Source of the DNA: JACKIC01 sp964392305
GTDB lineage: Bacteria; Planctomycetota; UBA1135; UBA2386
Direction: 5' to 3'
DNA length: 64,000 nt
Assembly (NCBI GenBank): GCA_964392305.1
Contig: CAYMPV010000001.1
Span: 186,001 to 250,000, forward strand
The notes beneath the pieces were generated by a model that had not been told where the DNA came from, ran no database searches, and saw nothing but the letters and a program-made list of their open reading frames with translations. Positions 26,597-34,157 of the stretch are shown piece after piece (the stretch's first letter is position 1; every line of letters begins with the position of its first letter). Position numbers and translations under genes: made by a program.

Positions 26597-27469
26597 CTAC
26601 GCACCCACGGCCGCGCGCAACCGCGACCGGTCCAACCGCGCGTAGATCACGGTGCTCGTGATGCTCGCGTGCCCCAGCGCCTGCTGGGTGAGCTGCAGGT
26701 CGCCCGTCTCGTGGTAGAGGCGCACGGCGTAGGAGTGTCTCAACGCGTGCGCCGATCGCCCTGCGATGCCGGCCTTGGCCAGCCAGTTCGAGAGGCGGCG
26801 TTGCATGTGCCGCATCGACGCCCGCCGCCCGCCTGCGAGGAACACCGGCCCGTCCTTCCGCCCGGCGAGGAACGCCCGCAGCCGCTCGGCGAGGTCTCGC
26901 GCCATCACGATCGTCGCCGGCCGGTTGCCCTTCGCGGATCTGATGTGGATCTCGCCGTGGTCGAAGTCGAGGTCGGCGACGTCGAGGCACAAGGCACTGC
27001 CGATGCGGACACCGGCGCGGAGGAGCAGGTGCACGAGCATCTCGTCGCGGCGGGCCTCGGGGCCGTCGGCGGCGCGGAGCACGTCGAGTAGCCGCTCCTG
27101 CTCATCGGCGTGCAGCGCCTTGGGCGGCGGCGGGGTGCACCGCGCGCGCTTGAGGAGCCGCGCCGCGTTCGTCTTGGTCAGGCCGGACTCGTGCGCCCAG
27201 CGGAAGAAGCAGCGCAGGCTGGTGCGTTGCGCGTTCGCGCTGGTCGCCTTCTTCCTGCCGCCGCGCGCGCTCGTGCCGGCGGCGTCGCTCGCGAAGAACT
27301 CGGCGACGATCGCAGGCGTGATCGACCCGATCTTCGTGGGGCGCCGGGCCGCGGTGAGCCAGGCGATCAGCGCGACGACGTGGCGCTGGTACTGGTTGCG
27401 GGTGTGCTCGCTGCGCCCGTCGGCGCGGAGTTGAACTTGGAACTGCCCGAGGGCCTCTTGGAGTTGCAT
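26597..27469 (-). CDS. Second tyrosine recombinase (XerC/D-like)
   Basis: The protein has 290 residues from ATG 27469 ('MQLQEALGQFQVQL'); an ATG at 27604 would add 45 residues. Catalytic residues are seen in 'AGVRIGSAL' (Arg), 'RSAKGNRPATI' (Lys), 'HALRHSYAV' (His-x-x-Arg), 'LGHASITST' (His) and the Tyr in 'VIYARLD'. It is unlike the first integrase in sequence. Its stop codon touches a 20-bp hairpin with a tRNA T-arm-like look (26576-26600), possibly a former attachment site. Confidence 0.88.
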   Translation of the reverse strand: MQLQEALGQFQVQLRADGRSEHTRNQYQRHVVALIAWLTAARRPTKIGSITPAIVAEFFASDAAGTSARGGRKKATSANAQRTSLRCFFRWAHESGLTKTNAARLLKRARCTPPPPKALHADEQERLLDVLRAADGPEARRDEMLVHLLLRAGVRIGSALCLDVADLDFDHGEIHIRSAKGNRPATIVMARDLAERLRAFLAGRKDGPVFLAGGRRASMRHMQRRLSNWLAKAGIAGRSAHALRHSYAVRLYHETGDLQLTQQALGHASITSTVIYARLDRSRLRAAVGA

Positions 27470-27624
27470 GCCCACATGCAGCCACGGCTGGGCCGAGGGC
27501 AGCAAGGCGCATTCTCGTCGGGGCCGCGCCAGCAGGAACCGCTCCGAGAAACGGACCCAAGCGAGGGCATGGCTCGCCTGGACCCTGGCGGCCTCGCCCA
27601 CCATGCATGGGGGTCAGCCGCGTC

Positions 27625-27642
27625 GAGGCAGGGTAGCGAGGG
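27625..27642 (-). repeat. 18-bp repeat, copy 2 (promoter-like)
   Basis: This is identical to 26555-26572. It lies 20 bp upstream of the upper possible start of the second recombinase. Identity outside coding sequence between two unrelated genes suggests a shared regulator or promoter. Confidence 0.7.
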
Positions 27643-27707
27643 TCGGGGCCGAGGCGAGCGGATCCGGCGCCCGGAGCGTCAGATTCGGCAGGGAATGGGA
27701 CTGCGGG

Positions 27708-27740
27708 TTGACTCTGGTGAGGAATGGTGAAAAATGGTGA
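27708..27740 (+). promoter_or_regulatory. MraZ operator: three TGGTGA repeats with -35 box
   Basis: TGGTGA occurs at 27715, 27725 and 27735, exactly 10 bp apart, just after a TTGACT hexamer (27708-27713). MraZ proteins are known to bind series of TGG(G/T)-type repeats with 10-bp spacing upstream of their own gene. The mraZ start follows 29 bp later, so auto-regulation is expected. Confidence 0.75.
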
Positions 27741-27769
27741 TCTACTGACCGAGGTGATGAGGCTCAACC

Positions 27770-28204
27770 GTGTTTCTCGGCGAGTTTCGCCGTGCCCTCG
27801 AAGGGGGCGGGCGACTGGCACTGCCCAGCGAGTTCCGTGGCAAGTTGGCGACTGGGCTGTTCCTCACGAAGGGGCAAGACTGGTGCCTGTACGTCTTCAC
27901 AACCCGGGGCTGGAATCAGGAGGTTCAGCGGATTCAGGCGCTCTCTCGCGAACTTCGAAAGAACCGCAACCAGGCCAGAGCCTTCTTCGCCGGGGCAACG
28001 AAGCGCAGTCTCGATCCCCAAGGTCGCATCCTCATCCCCCCACCTCTCCGCGACTACGCAGCGCTCAAGAAGGATGTCGTGGTTGTTGGAGTCAACGATC
28101 GGATCGAGATCTGGTCGGCAGGAAGGTGGACGCAAATCTCACGGGAAGCCGATGCCGACTACTCCGGACCGGATCCAGGTGCCGCTCCAAGACGCAAGCG
28201 CTGA
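27770..28204 (+). CDS. mraZ: MraZ-family transcriptional regulator (orphan copy)
   Basis: The protein has 144 residues from GTG 27770. It shows both MraZ half-domains: 'FLGEFRRALEGGGRLALPSE' followed by 'FR', and 'FFAGATKRSLDPQGRILIPP' followed later by 'VVVVGVNDRIEIW'. The family normally heads the division and cell-wall cluster, regulates it, and binds DNA as a ring. Here it lies inside an island without rsmH, ftsL or any division gene. The operator is present, so it can probably regulate itself and perhaps interfere with the chromosomal copy's targets. The length is normal. Confidence 0.9.
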   Translation: MFLGEFRRALEGGGRLALPSEFRGKLATGLFLTKGQDWCLYVFTTRGWNQEVQRIQALSRELRKNRNQARAFFAGATKRSLDPQGRILIPPPLRDYAALKKDVVVVGVNDRIEIWSAGRWTQISREADADYSGPDPGAAPRRKR

Positions 28205-28340
28205 CACCAGGGCCGGGACGAGGTAGTATCGCGTCTCTGCCTGGACGGGTGGTGGCGAGGGACACATCAAGAGCACCTGGTTGCTCACCGGTAGAAGGCA
28301 TGCTTGCAGGCATCCACCGCCCCACCGATCGAGGTGGATC

Positions 28341-28658
28341 ATGACGCCCTCCACGTTGGACGGCCGGACTCGCCCCGAGATCGTGACCGACAGGAGATTC
28401 CGGGATCGTGTCCGGGGACTCCTCGTCGTACTGCCGAACAACTCGCCAGGACTCGGCCTGAAGGTGAAGGTGAGTGACAGCGAGAAGGCCGTCTTGGTGT
28501 TCCCGCGAGCGGGCCGAAGTTTATCAAACTTGCAGGATCTCCTGGCCCTGACCTGGTACGAGGTCGATGCCGCAGCGTTGGATGGCCCAGACGCCTTCAT
28601 TCGCTTGGAGACGGAACGGGTTCGGGAGTTCCTGGAAGAACTGGGGCGACCCGATTAG
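28341..28658 (+). CDS. Hypothetical protein
   Basis: The protein has 105 residues from ATG 28341, with a CGAGGTGG ribosome site 4 bp upstream. It is soluble and mixed in charge, with no recognised motif. It follows mraZ by 136 bp and precedes the membrane protein gene by 12 bp, so it may be co-transcribed with the latter. Confidence 0.6.
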   Translation: MTPSTLDGRTRPEIVTDRRFRDRVRGLLVVLPNNSPGLGLKVKVSDSEKAVLVFPRAGRSLSNLQDLLALTWYEVDAAALDGPDAFIRLETERVREFLEELGRPD

Positions 28659-28670
28659 CCTCTGGGGCTA

Positions 28671-29591
28671 GTGGAGATTGCGTTTGCGACCCTCGCGCTA
28701 TTGCCTGGCATCGCCTCAGTTTCGTTGGCGACAGGCCCGCGGTGTCGAGCAATCGCGCCTCGCGACGTTCCAGCCGTCCTTGCCGCGATTCTGGCATTCA
28801 CGGCGCTGAATCTCGGGCTCGCGGCGCTGCTCTGCAAGTTCGTGTGGGGAGCGCCATCTCTCGGCACCATGGTTGCGGTGTTGATCACCGGGGAGACGCA
28901 CGACAACACAACGCGCGGGGATGTGATCGAAGCGTTGTGCAGCTTCCGGTGGCAGAACGTGCTTGGGCTCTCCTTCATAGGTCTTACATCATGGCTCACA
29001 GGATGGTCGGCAGCCGGCTTGTACTCGCGCCTGTTGCGGATATTCGCTCTGGAGGACGCTGCGAATCTCGGTATCGCAGATCCCAGAACCCGGCTTGGTC
29101 GATGCTTCGATAAGTTGCTGATGCGTCTGGGTGTGCATCACGTTGCAATTAACAGAGGCGCAAGCTACTGGCTCGTCGTTCAGGAGTTGGCGCGCCTGCA
29201 TTCGGCTGGTGCGATAGAGGTCTACGCTGACATCACGCAAGAACCCGATGCGACGTTGTTCTCCGGTCAAGTCGTGCAGGTGATTGCATCGCCTTCAGGC
29301 GAAACGCACTCAATCGTTCTCAAGAAGGCCAGGCGGTATAGGCGTACCGTTTACGGCGAACCCGGACCCGACGGTAAACGGGAAATCCTCAAAGGTGGAG
29401 GGTGGGTCGAAATCGGGGACTCGGAAGCTTTCTATATGCGCGGGGAAAACGTCTACAATATATCGTATCGCATATACGGAGACCCGGCCCGCGGCGGTTA
29501 CGTCAAGAAGAAGGGCACCTGGATCGACTCGGATGTGCTTGAGGCGCTGAAGGGCGCGATCCGCACCGTGGTCGAGCGCTCCAAGAAGTAA
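28671..29591 (+). CDS. Membrane-anchored hypothetical protein (DUF6338-like)
   Basis: The protein has 306 residues from GTG 28671. Three hydrophobic helices are placed at about residues 3-20, 35-60 and 98-120; the rest is a cytoplasmic domain with beta-rich C-terminus ('EAFYMRGENVYNISYRIYGD'). The arrangement and the start 'LLPGIASVSL' resemble small membrane proteins grouped as DUF6338, but this was judged by eye only. Its codon use is less GC-biased than the backbone genes. The function is unknown. Confidence 0.6.
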   Translation: MEIAFATLALLPGIASVSLATGPRCRAIAPRDVPAVLAAILAFTALNLGLAALLCKFVWGAPSLGTMVAVLITGETHDNTTRGDVIEALCSFRWQNVLGLSFIGLTSWLTGWSAAGLYSRLLRIFALEDAANLGIADPRTRLGRCFDKLLMRLGVHHVAINRGASYWLVVQELARLHSAGAIEVYADITQEPDATLFSGQVVQVIASPSGETHSIVLKKARRYRRTVYGEPGPDGKREILKGGGWVEIGDSEAFYMRGENVYNISYRIYGDPARGGYVKKKGTWIDSDVLEALKGAIRTVVERSKK

Positions 29592-29717
29592 CATTCCGTC
29601 CCGTTGCCACCCGTCAACAGACGCCTCAGCAGGTGCGAACCTGGGCGGATGTGGACGCGACACTCGCCGGGACATGGAGCACTTCGATCGCGTAAGCGAC
29701 GGCTCGCGCGGCCAGCC

Positions 29718-29813
29718 CTAGTGCCTCGATTCGAGCAGCGTCCGCAGGCTCGTCAGGATCCCCGCCAGCCGGTCCTGGCCTACGATGCCTAGCGCCTCGT
29801 CGGCCGGCCGGGG
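29718..29813 (-). pseudogene. Orphan 3' fragment, copy of gene end at 30217
   Basis: The fragment encodes 'RPADEALGIVGQDRLAGILT' followed by 'SLRTLLESRH' and a stop. This corresponds closely to the last 31 residues of the frameshifted gene ending at 30217 ('WPADEALGIEDQDRLVGIVA' ...). Upstream codons do not continue the homology, so only the 3' end was kept or duplicated. The DNA between 29592 and 29717 shows no gene. Confidence 0.7.
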
Positions 29814-29832
29814 CGGTAGGATCGTTGGCCTC

Positions 29833-29976
29833 ATGCCAACCAACCGCGGCAGACTCCTCACGGCCTGCGGGGCCTCTCTTGTTGCCGCCTGCTCCGGGGT
29901 CTCGAACCCTGTCGCGGCATCGACAGGTACGCACGAGCTACCCGTGATCGTCTGGAAAGCGCAGGGCTTGTCCTAG
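29833..29976 (+). CDS. Possible very small lipoprotein
   Basis: The frame encodes 47 residues: a basic start and 'LLTACGASLVAACSG', which has the form of a lipoprotein signal with a Cys. The mature part would be only about 25 residues. No strong ribosome site is seen. It could be a truncated remnant. Confidence 0.3.
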   Translation: MPTNRGRLLTACGASLVAACSGVSNPVAASTGTHELPVIVWKAQGLS

Positions 29977-30031
29977 GACTCGAGCCGGCCCATGCTCCAT
30001 GCACCGGTGGGTACACCCGCCGAAGGAGGTG

Positions 30032-30097
30032 ATGACCTTGAAAGCAATTTTGAACACCTCCGAAGCTGGTCGCCGTCGACTCGGCCCATACCCATGA
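30032..30097 (+). CDS. Possible 21-residue peptide with perfect ribosome site
   Basis: ATG 30032 is preceded by AAGGAGGTG, the strongest Shine-Dalgarno match in the area, ending one base before the start codon, which is closer than usual. The product MTLKAILNTSEAGRRRLGPY ends with one more Pro. It could be a leader peptide or a small toxin, or chance. Nothing clear follows until 30185. Confidence 0.3.
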   Translation: MTLKAILNTSEAGRRRLGPYP

Positions 30098-30184
30098 CCC
30101 GAACAGCTATTACCTATCAAAGTAGGACCAGCCACCGGCCGGAGCAAGAACGCCGGCAGCTCTACGCGAGCTGAGGGGTCAAAT

Positions 30185-30212
30185 GCCGAGCCCGCCTCTG
30201 GTCGGGCTCGGC
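30185..30212 (-). terminator. Hairpin terminator after pseudogene
   Basis: There is a perfect 10-bp stem (GCCGAGCCCG / CGGGCTCGGC) with an 8-base loop, followed on the minus strand by ATTT. It lies 4 bp past the stop codon of the minus-strand pseudogene. Confidence 0.6.
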
Positions 30213-30216
30213 CATA

Positions 30217-30553
30217 TTACCTGGACTCAAGCAGCGTTCGTAAGTTCGCGACGATCCCCACCAGCCGGTCTTGGTCCTCGATGCCCAGCGCCTCGTCGGC
30301 CGGCCAGGTGGTGAGGTCGTGAGGTCCCACTGCACGAGCGCCGTCACGACATCGTCGAAGCAGAGGCCGCCGGGCAGCTCGACCGACACGGCTCGCCATC
30401 CTCACCGATGACCCGGTCGAACAGCAGCTCGGCGAAGGCGCGGATCGCGCGCAGCAGGGTAGTGCGGTCCGTGTCGAAACGGCGGCTGGTCCATGGGAGA
30501 CAATCTAAGCGGATGCTCCTGGCGGGGCGAGCGCCGGCCGCTCGTAGAGTCAC
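30217..30553 (-). pseudogene. Frameshifted hypothetical gene
   Basis: Three overlapping frames join into one plausible protein: 'FDTDRTTLLRAIRAFAELLF' and 'DRVIGEDGEP' in the first, 'VSVELPGGLCFDDVVTALVQ' in the second, 'WPADEALGIEDQDRLVGIVA' in the third. At least two indels are needed to join them. Only the C-terminal part is preserved well; the 5' end is unclear. The same C-terminus is found as an orphan fragment at 29718. The function is unknown. Confidence 0.65.
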
Positions 30554-30559
30554 GATGCT

Positions 30560-31099
30560 CTATGAACCTCGCGCTTCGCGCATGAGCTTGTGCCAGCCTC
30601 GGTAGTTTGGGTCGGCCGCGTCTTGCTTGTTCGCGTACATCTGGACCCAATCGTTGGTGGAATTGCCCGGCGGATCTTCGCGGGCAATGTCGAACACGAA
30701 TTTGGCGAAGACGGGGACCATGAGGCCCTGTTCGTACAGATGGCCCATTCCGGTCCTGTTGCGAATGACGGCGTCGCGGATCGCGCTGAAGAGGTTGGTC
30801 GACGCACTGGCTTCGGCGATGAGGAAGAACTTCTGCGTCAAGGCCGCCTGTTCCCCGTAACCAGCCCTCGCGCGTGAGTCTGCCTGGTCAGTGAGTTCGC
30901 GTTCCTTGGAGACAGTGTCCAGGATCGCCTGACCGAGAAGATCCTGCTCTCGGACCTTGTCAGTAACTGAGTTTCGGTAACGGTCGTAGCGATCGCGGTC
31001 GAGCGTGACCCACAGGGCGAGAGTCGACACCGCCAACGCGAGGATGGCGATTGGTTTGGACGTGGACTTGATGGGCTTGTTCGTGGCCGGACTTTCCAT
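30560..31099 (-). CDS. Single-pass membrane hypothetical protein
   Basis: The protein has 179 residues. One transmembrane helix at about residues 15-32 ('PIAILALAVSTLALWVTL') follows a short basic cytoplasmic end, and the rest is a charged helical domain. No motif is recognised. It ends just upstream of the pseudogene in the same direction, and is divergent from the methyltransferase operon. Confidence 0.6.
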   Translation of the reverse strand: MESPATNKPIKSTSKPIAILALAVSTLALWVTLDRDRYDRYRNSVTDKVREQDLLGQAILDTVSKERELTDQADSRARAGYGEQAALTQKFFLIAEASASTNLFSAIRDAVIRNRTGMGHLYEQGLMVPVFAKFVFDIAREDPPGNSTNDWVQMYANKQDAADPNYRGWHKLMREARGS

Positions 31100-31293
31100 T
31101 CTCCGGAAGTGTCCGAATCCTGACGGAACCTGTCATCCGAGTCCTTCGCCTACCGGAGGTCTGGCCGACTCGAGATGATGTTCTGACTGGAGCCGACGCT
31201 AATGCCATTGCGGTGGGTAGACTACGCAGCGTCGAGCCACGCCCTCCAAGCGCACCTCCAAGCGGCTCAGAGTCCCGCTACCCGAGGTGCCTC

Positions 31294-32568
31294 TTGGCCA
31301 AGAAGACGTCCCCGCCCGTCGAGACCGTCGCGATCGACCGGCTGTTCTGCTCGCCCACCAACCCGCGCCGGAACGACGCCGCAGTGCCGCACGTGGCGGC
31401 CTCCCTGCGCCGGTTCGGCTGGCAGCAGCCCATCGTCGCCCGCCCTTCCGGAGAGGTAGTCGCCGGAAACACTCGGCTGAAGGCCGCGCAGAGCCTCGGC
31501 ATGACCGAGGTGCCGGTGTGGTGGTTCGACGGGAGTGACCTCGACGCGGTCGCCTTCTCCGTAACCGATAATCGCAGCCACGAATGGGCGTCGTGGGACG
31601 AGCCCGCCCTGGCCGCGATGCTGCAGCAGCTGCGCGCCGAGGACGCCCTCGATGGCGTCGGCTACTCGACCGACGACATCGACGCGCTGCTTCAGCAACT
31701 GCGCGACCAGGAGCAGGTCGACAAGGACCTCGTCGACGACGGCCCCGACGAGCCGCCCACCGTTGCCGCTGCGAAGCTCGGTGACCTGTGGGTGCTTGGT
31801 GACCACCGCCTGCTCTGCGGCGACTCGACCAACCTCAAGGACGTGCGGCGTGTCATGGCCGGCGAGAAGGCCGCACTCGTCGCGACCGACCCGCCCTACC
31901 TCGTCGACTACACCGGGGAGCGACCGAACGACAGCGGCAAGGACTGGACCGACACCTACCGCGAGATCGACATCGAGGACGCGGACGGGTTCTTCCGGTC
32001 GGTGTTCGCGAACGTGCTCGAAGTCCTCGGGCCGAAGGGTGCGCTCTACTGCTGGCACGCGCACAAGCGGTGCGGCGACATCCAGCGCATCTGGCGCGAC
32101 CTCGGCATCCTGGATCACCAGCAGATCATCTGGGTGAAGCCGACCTCGGTGTTCGGGCGCGTCTACTGGCACTTCCGCCACGAGCCGTGCGTCATGGGCT
32201 GGCGGCAGGGCGACAAGCCGGACCACGACGGTGTGCACGAGCACGACTCGGTGTGGGAGGTCGACTGGGAGGGGAAGGCGCGGTTCTCCGGCGATCACCC
32301 TACTTCGAAGCCCGTCGAGCTCTTCGTCCGCCCGATCAAGAAGCACACGCACGTCGGCGACGTCGTGTTCGAACCGTTCTCTGGGTCGGGCTCGCAGCTC
32401 ATCGCTGCCGAGCGAACCGGTCGCCGTTGCCGCGCGATCGAGATCAGCCCGCCTTACGTCGACGTCGCGATCCGCCGCTGGGAGAAGGCGACGGGCCAGC
32501 AGGCCACGCTGGACGGCGATGGGCGCACGTTCGCCGAGGTCGCAGCCGAACGCGGAGTGACGCCGTGA
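31294..32568 (+). CDS. ParB-like domain fused to DNA adenine/cytosine-N4 methyltransferase
   Basis: The protein has 424 residues. TTG 31294 is chosen as start because GAGGTG precedes it by 5 bp and upstream codons are not conserved in character. Residues about 8-75 form a ParB/Srx-like domain ('PTNPRRND', 'GWQQPIVARPSGEVVAGNTR'). The methyltransferase part has 'DPPY' (199-202) before the SAM motif 'FEPFSGSGS' (about 360-367), so it is a beta-class N4/N6 amino-methyltransferase like those of phages. No restriction enzyme is adjacent. It overlaps the next gene by four bases (GTGA). Confidence 0.88.
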   Translation: MAKKTSPPVETVAIDRLFCSPTNPRRNDAAVPHVAASLRRFGWQQPIVARPSGEVVAGNTRLKAAQSLGMTEVPVWWFDGSDLDAVAFSVTDNRSHEWASWDEPALAAMLQQLRAEDALDGVGYSTDDIDALLQQLRDQEQVDKDLVDDGPDEPPTVAAAKLGDLWVLGDHRLLCGDSTNLKDVRRVMAGEKAALVATDPPYLVDYTGERPNDSGKDWTDTYREIDIEDADGFFRSVFANVLEVLGPKGALYCWHAHKRCGDIQRIWRDLGILDHQQIIWVKPTSVFGRVYWHFRHEPCVMGWRQGDKPDHDGVHEHDSVWEVDWEGKARFSGDHPTSKPVELFVRPIKKHTHVGDVVFEPFSGSGSQLIAAERTGRRCRAIEISPPYVDVAIRRWEKATGQQATLDGDGRTFAEVAAERGVTP

Positions 32569-33317
32569 GACCCAAACGGAACCTGCGGGCCGCCCAACAG
32601 CGCCTCGACCGGTTGCCGGTCAGCTTCCCGGCGATCCACGCGGCCTACGTGCGCTTCCTCGACGACGGCAAGCTGCCGACCGACGACGTGCTCGCCGGTG
32701 CGGTGCTGCACCGGGCCTTGCACGCCCGGCGGCCCGTGCCCGAGCACCAGGCCGAGATCCGCGAGATGGGCCTGCACCAACCATTCGGCACGACTCGGGA
32801 GATGCTCTTCCGCGAGGCCCTGTCCTCCGACCAGGCGTTGCGAGGGTTCGCGCGCTTCCTGCTGCACGTTGCGGCCCAGGCTGGCTACGACCTGACCGAC
32901 CCCGAACTCATCGGGCCGGAGATGGAGCCGTCGGAGTTCGGTTACGTCTCGATGCGGCTTCTCGGCTGGCCGCAGGACTACGTGCGCCCCGAGTACCAAC
33001 GCCAGATGGAGCGGGTGCTGCGTCAACAGGCTGCCGTGGACGCGGGCCAGCACTGGGAGGATGTGCAGTGGCAGCGAGGCGCGGGGTCGGCGCTGGCGGC
33101 CTTCCTCAAGCGCGGCGCGTTGCCGACCGACGTGCGCTACCTGCCGTTCGTGCTGACGGCGGGCGAGACCTTCGCCCTCAACGGGCACTTCTTCGGGCAA
33201 GGCGGCGAGGACCTGATCGCGGCCTACGAGGCTGTGGCGACATCCACCGGCAAGAAGCGGGAGGTCGCCCTGCGACAGCTCTGTGCCCTGCAAGCCCGAT
33301 CGGAGCTGGGCGCATGA
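32565..33317 (+). CDS. Unknown protein, first of a paralogous pair
   Basis: The protein has 250 residues, GTG start overlapping the methyltransferase stop. It is helical and acidic-basic mixed. Two features recur in the next gene: 'DGKLPTDDVLAGAVL' (compare 'GELPDDDLHLEGVL') and 'REMLFREALSSDQALRGFAR' (compare 'RAMIFDEALFEVEPIRKLAR'). The pair therefore arose by duplication. No catalytic motif is recognised. Tight coupling to the methyltransferase on one side and its paralogue on the other implies a shared function. Confidence 0.75.
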   Translation: MRPKRNLRAAQQRLDRLPVSFPAIHAAYVRFLDDGKLPTDDVLAGAVLHRALHARRPVPEHQAEIREMGLHQPFGTTREMLFREALSSDQALRGFARFLLHVAAQAGYDLTDPELIGPEMEPSEFGYVSMRLLGWPQDYVRPEYQRQMERVLRQQAAVDAGQHWEDVQWQRGAGSALAAFLKRGALPTDVRYLPFVLTAGETFALNGHFFGQGGEDLIAAYEAVATSTGKKREVALRQLCALQARSELGA

Positions 33318-34132
33318 CCCGCGCTCACGCAAGGCGCATCGCCAAGGTGCGGCATGCCCAGGACGCTTCCCCGGTTCGCCGGCACGTGCTCAACGAAGCC
33401 TACGAGTGGTTCACCCTGTTCGGCGAGCTGACGGACGACGACCACGTCGCGTTCGAGGTGGTGGAGAAGGCCCTGCGTGGTGGTGCAGACGCGCCGCTGG
33501 AGGCAGACGCCGTGGTGGCAAAGCGCGCGAACAAGGCCCGGCTGGCCTACCACCAGCGGGAGCGACCCAGCGAGCGATGGCCGCCGTCGGTGCGGGCGAT
33601 GATCTTCGACGAGGCGCTGTTCGAGGTGGAACCGATCCGCAAGCTCGCGCGGGCCGCGATCGTCCTTGAGGTTGTCCACGGCGGCGACGTCGAGAACCCC
33701 GCCTTCATGGCCCGGTTCGGCATCCCCGGCTACGGGTGCGTCGCGATGCACATCCTGCGGTGGCAGGATCGGTTGTCGGTATCGCCCTACGAGGACGAGG
33801 CGACGCGGCTGTTCGTGCGGCTCGACAACGTGCGCGGGCGCGTTGACCACGATGATCCGAACTGGTCGACGGTGCAGGGCAAGGCGGTCGCCGCGTTCTA
33901 CCGGACCGGCGAGTTGCCCGACGACGACCTGCACCTCGAAGGCGTGCTCGTGAACGTCGGGCTCGACCTCTTGCAGAGGCGCCGGCAGGGAAAGGATGTG
34001 GCCGAGGGCATCGAGCTGATCAGCAAGTTGGAGCGGGCGGAGGGGGAGGAGTTCGAGGCGCTGCTCAAGCAATTCGGGGCGTTGGCGGCGGCGAAACAGT
34101 TGTTTAGAACGCAAGCTGCTCCCGGCATCTGA
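33314..34132 (+). CDS. Unknown protein, second of a paralogous pair
   Basis: The protein has 272 residues, with the ATG inside the stop of the preceding gene (ATGA). It shares several segments with its neighbour, including an M-x-F-x-E-A-L...(I/L)R-x-x-AR helix and a G-(K/E)-L-P-x-D-D stretch, but in a different linear order, which suggests repeat or domain rearrangement after duplication. No known family is recognised. It completes a three-gene operon with the ParB-methyltransferase. Confidence 0.75.
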   Translation: MTRAHARRIAKVRHAQDASPVRRHVLNEAYEWFTLFGELTDDDHVAFEVVEKALRGGADAPLEADAVVAKRANKARLAYHQRERPSERWPPSVRAMIFDEALFEVEPIRKLARAAIVLEVVHGGDVENPAFMARFGIPGYGCVAMHILRWQDRLSVSPYEDEATRLFVRLDNVRGRVDHDDPNWSTVQGKAVAAFYRTGELPDDDLHLEGVLVNVGLDLLQRRRQGKDVAEGIELISKLERAEGEEFEALLKQFGALAAAKQLFRTQAAPGI

Positions 34133-34157
34133 CGTTTCGCGCCCTCAGCGAGGCGTC

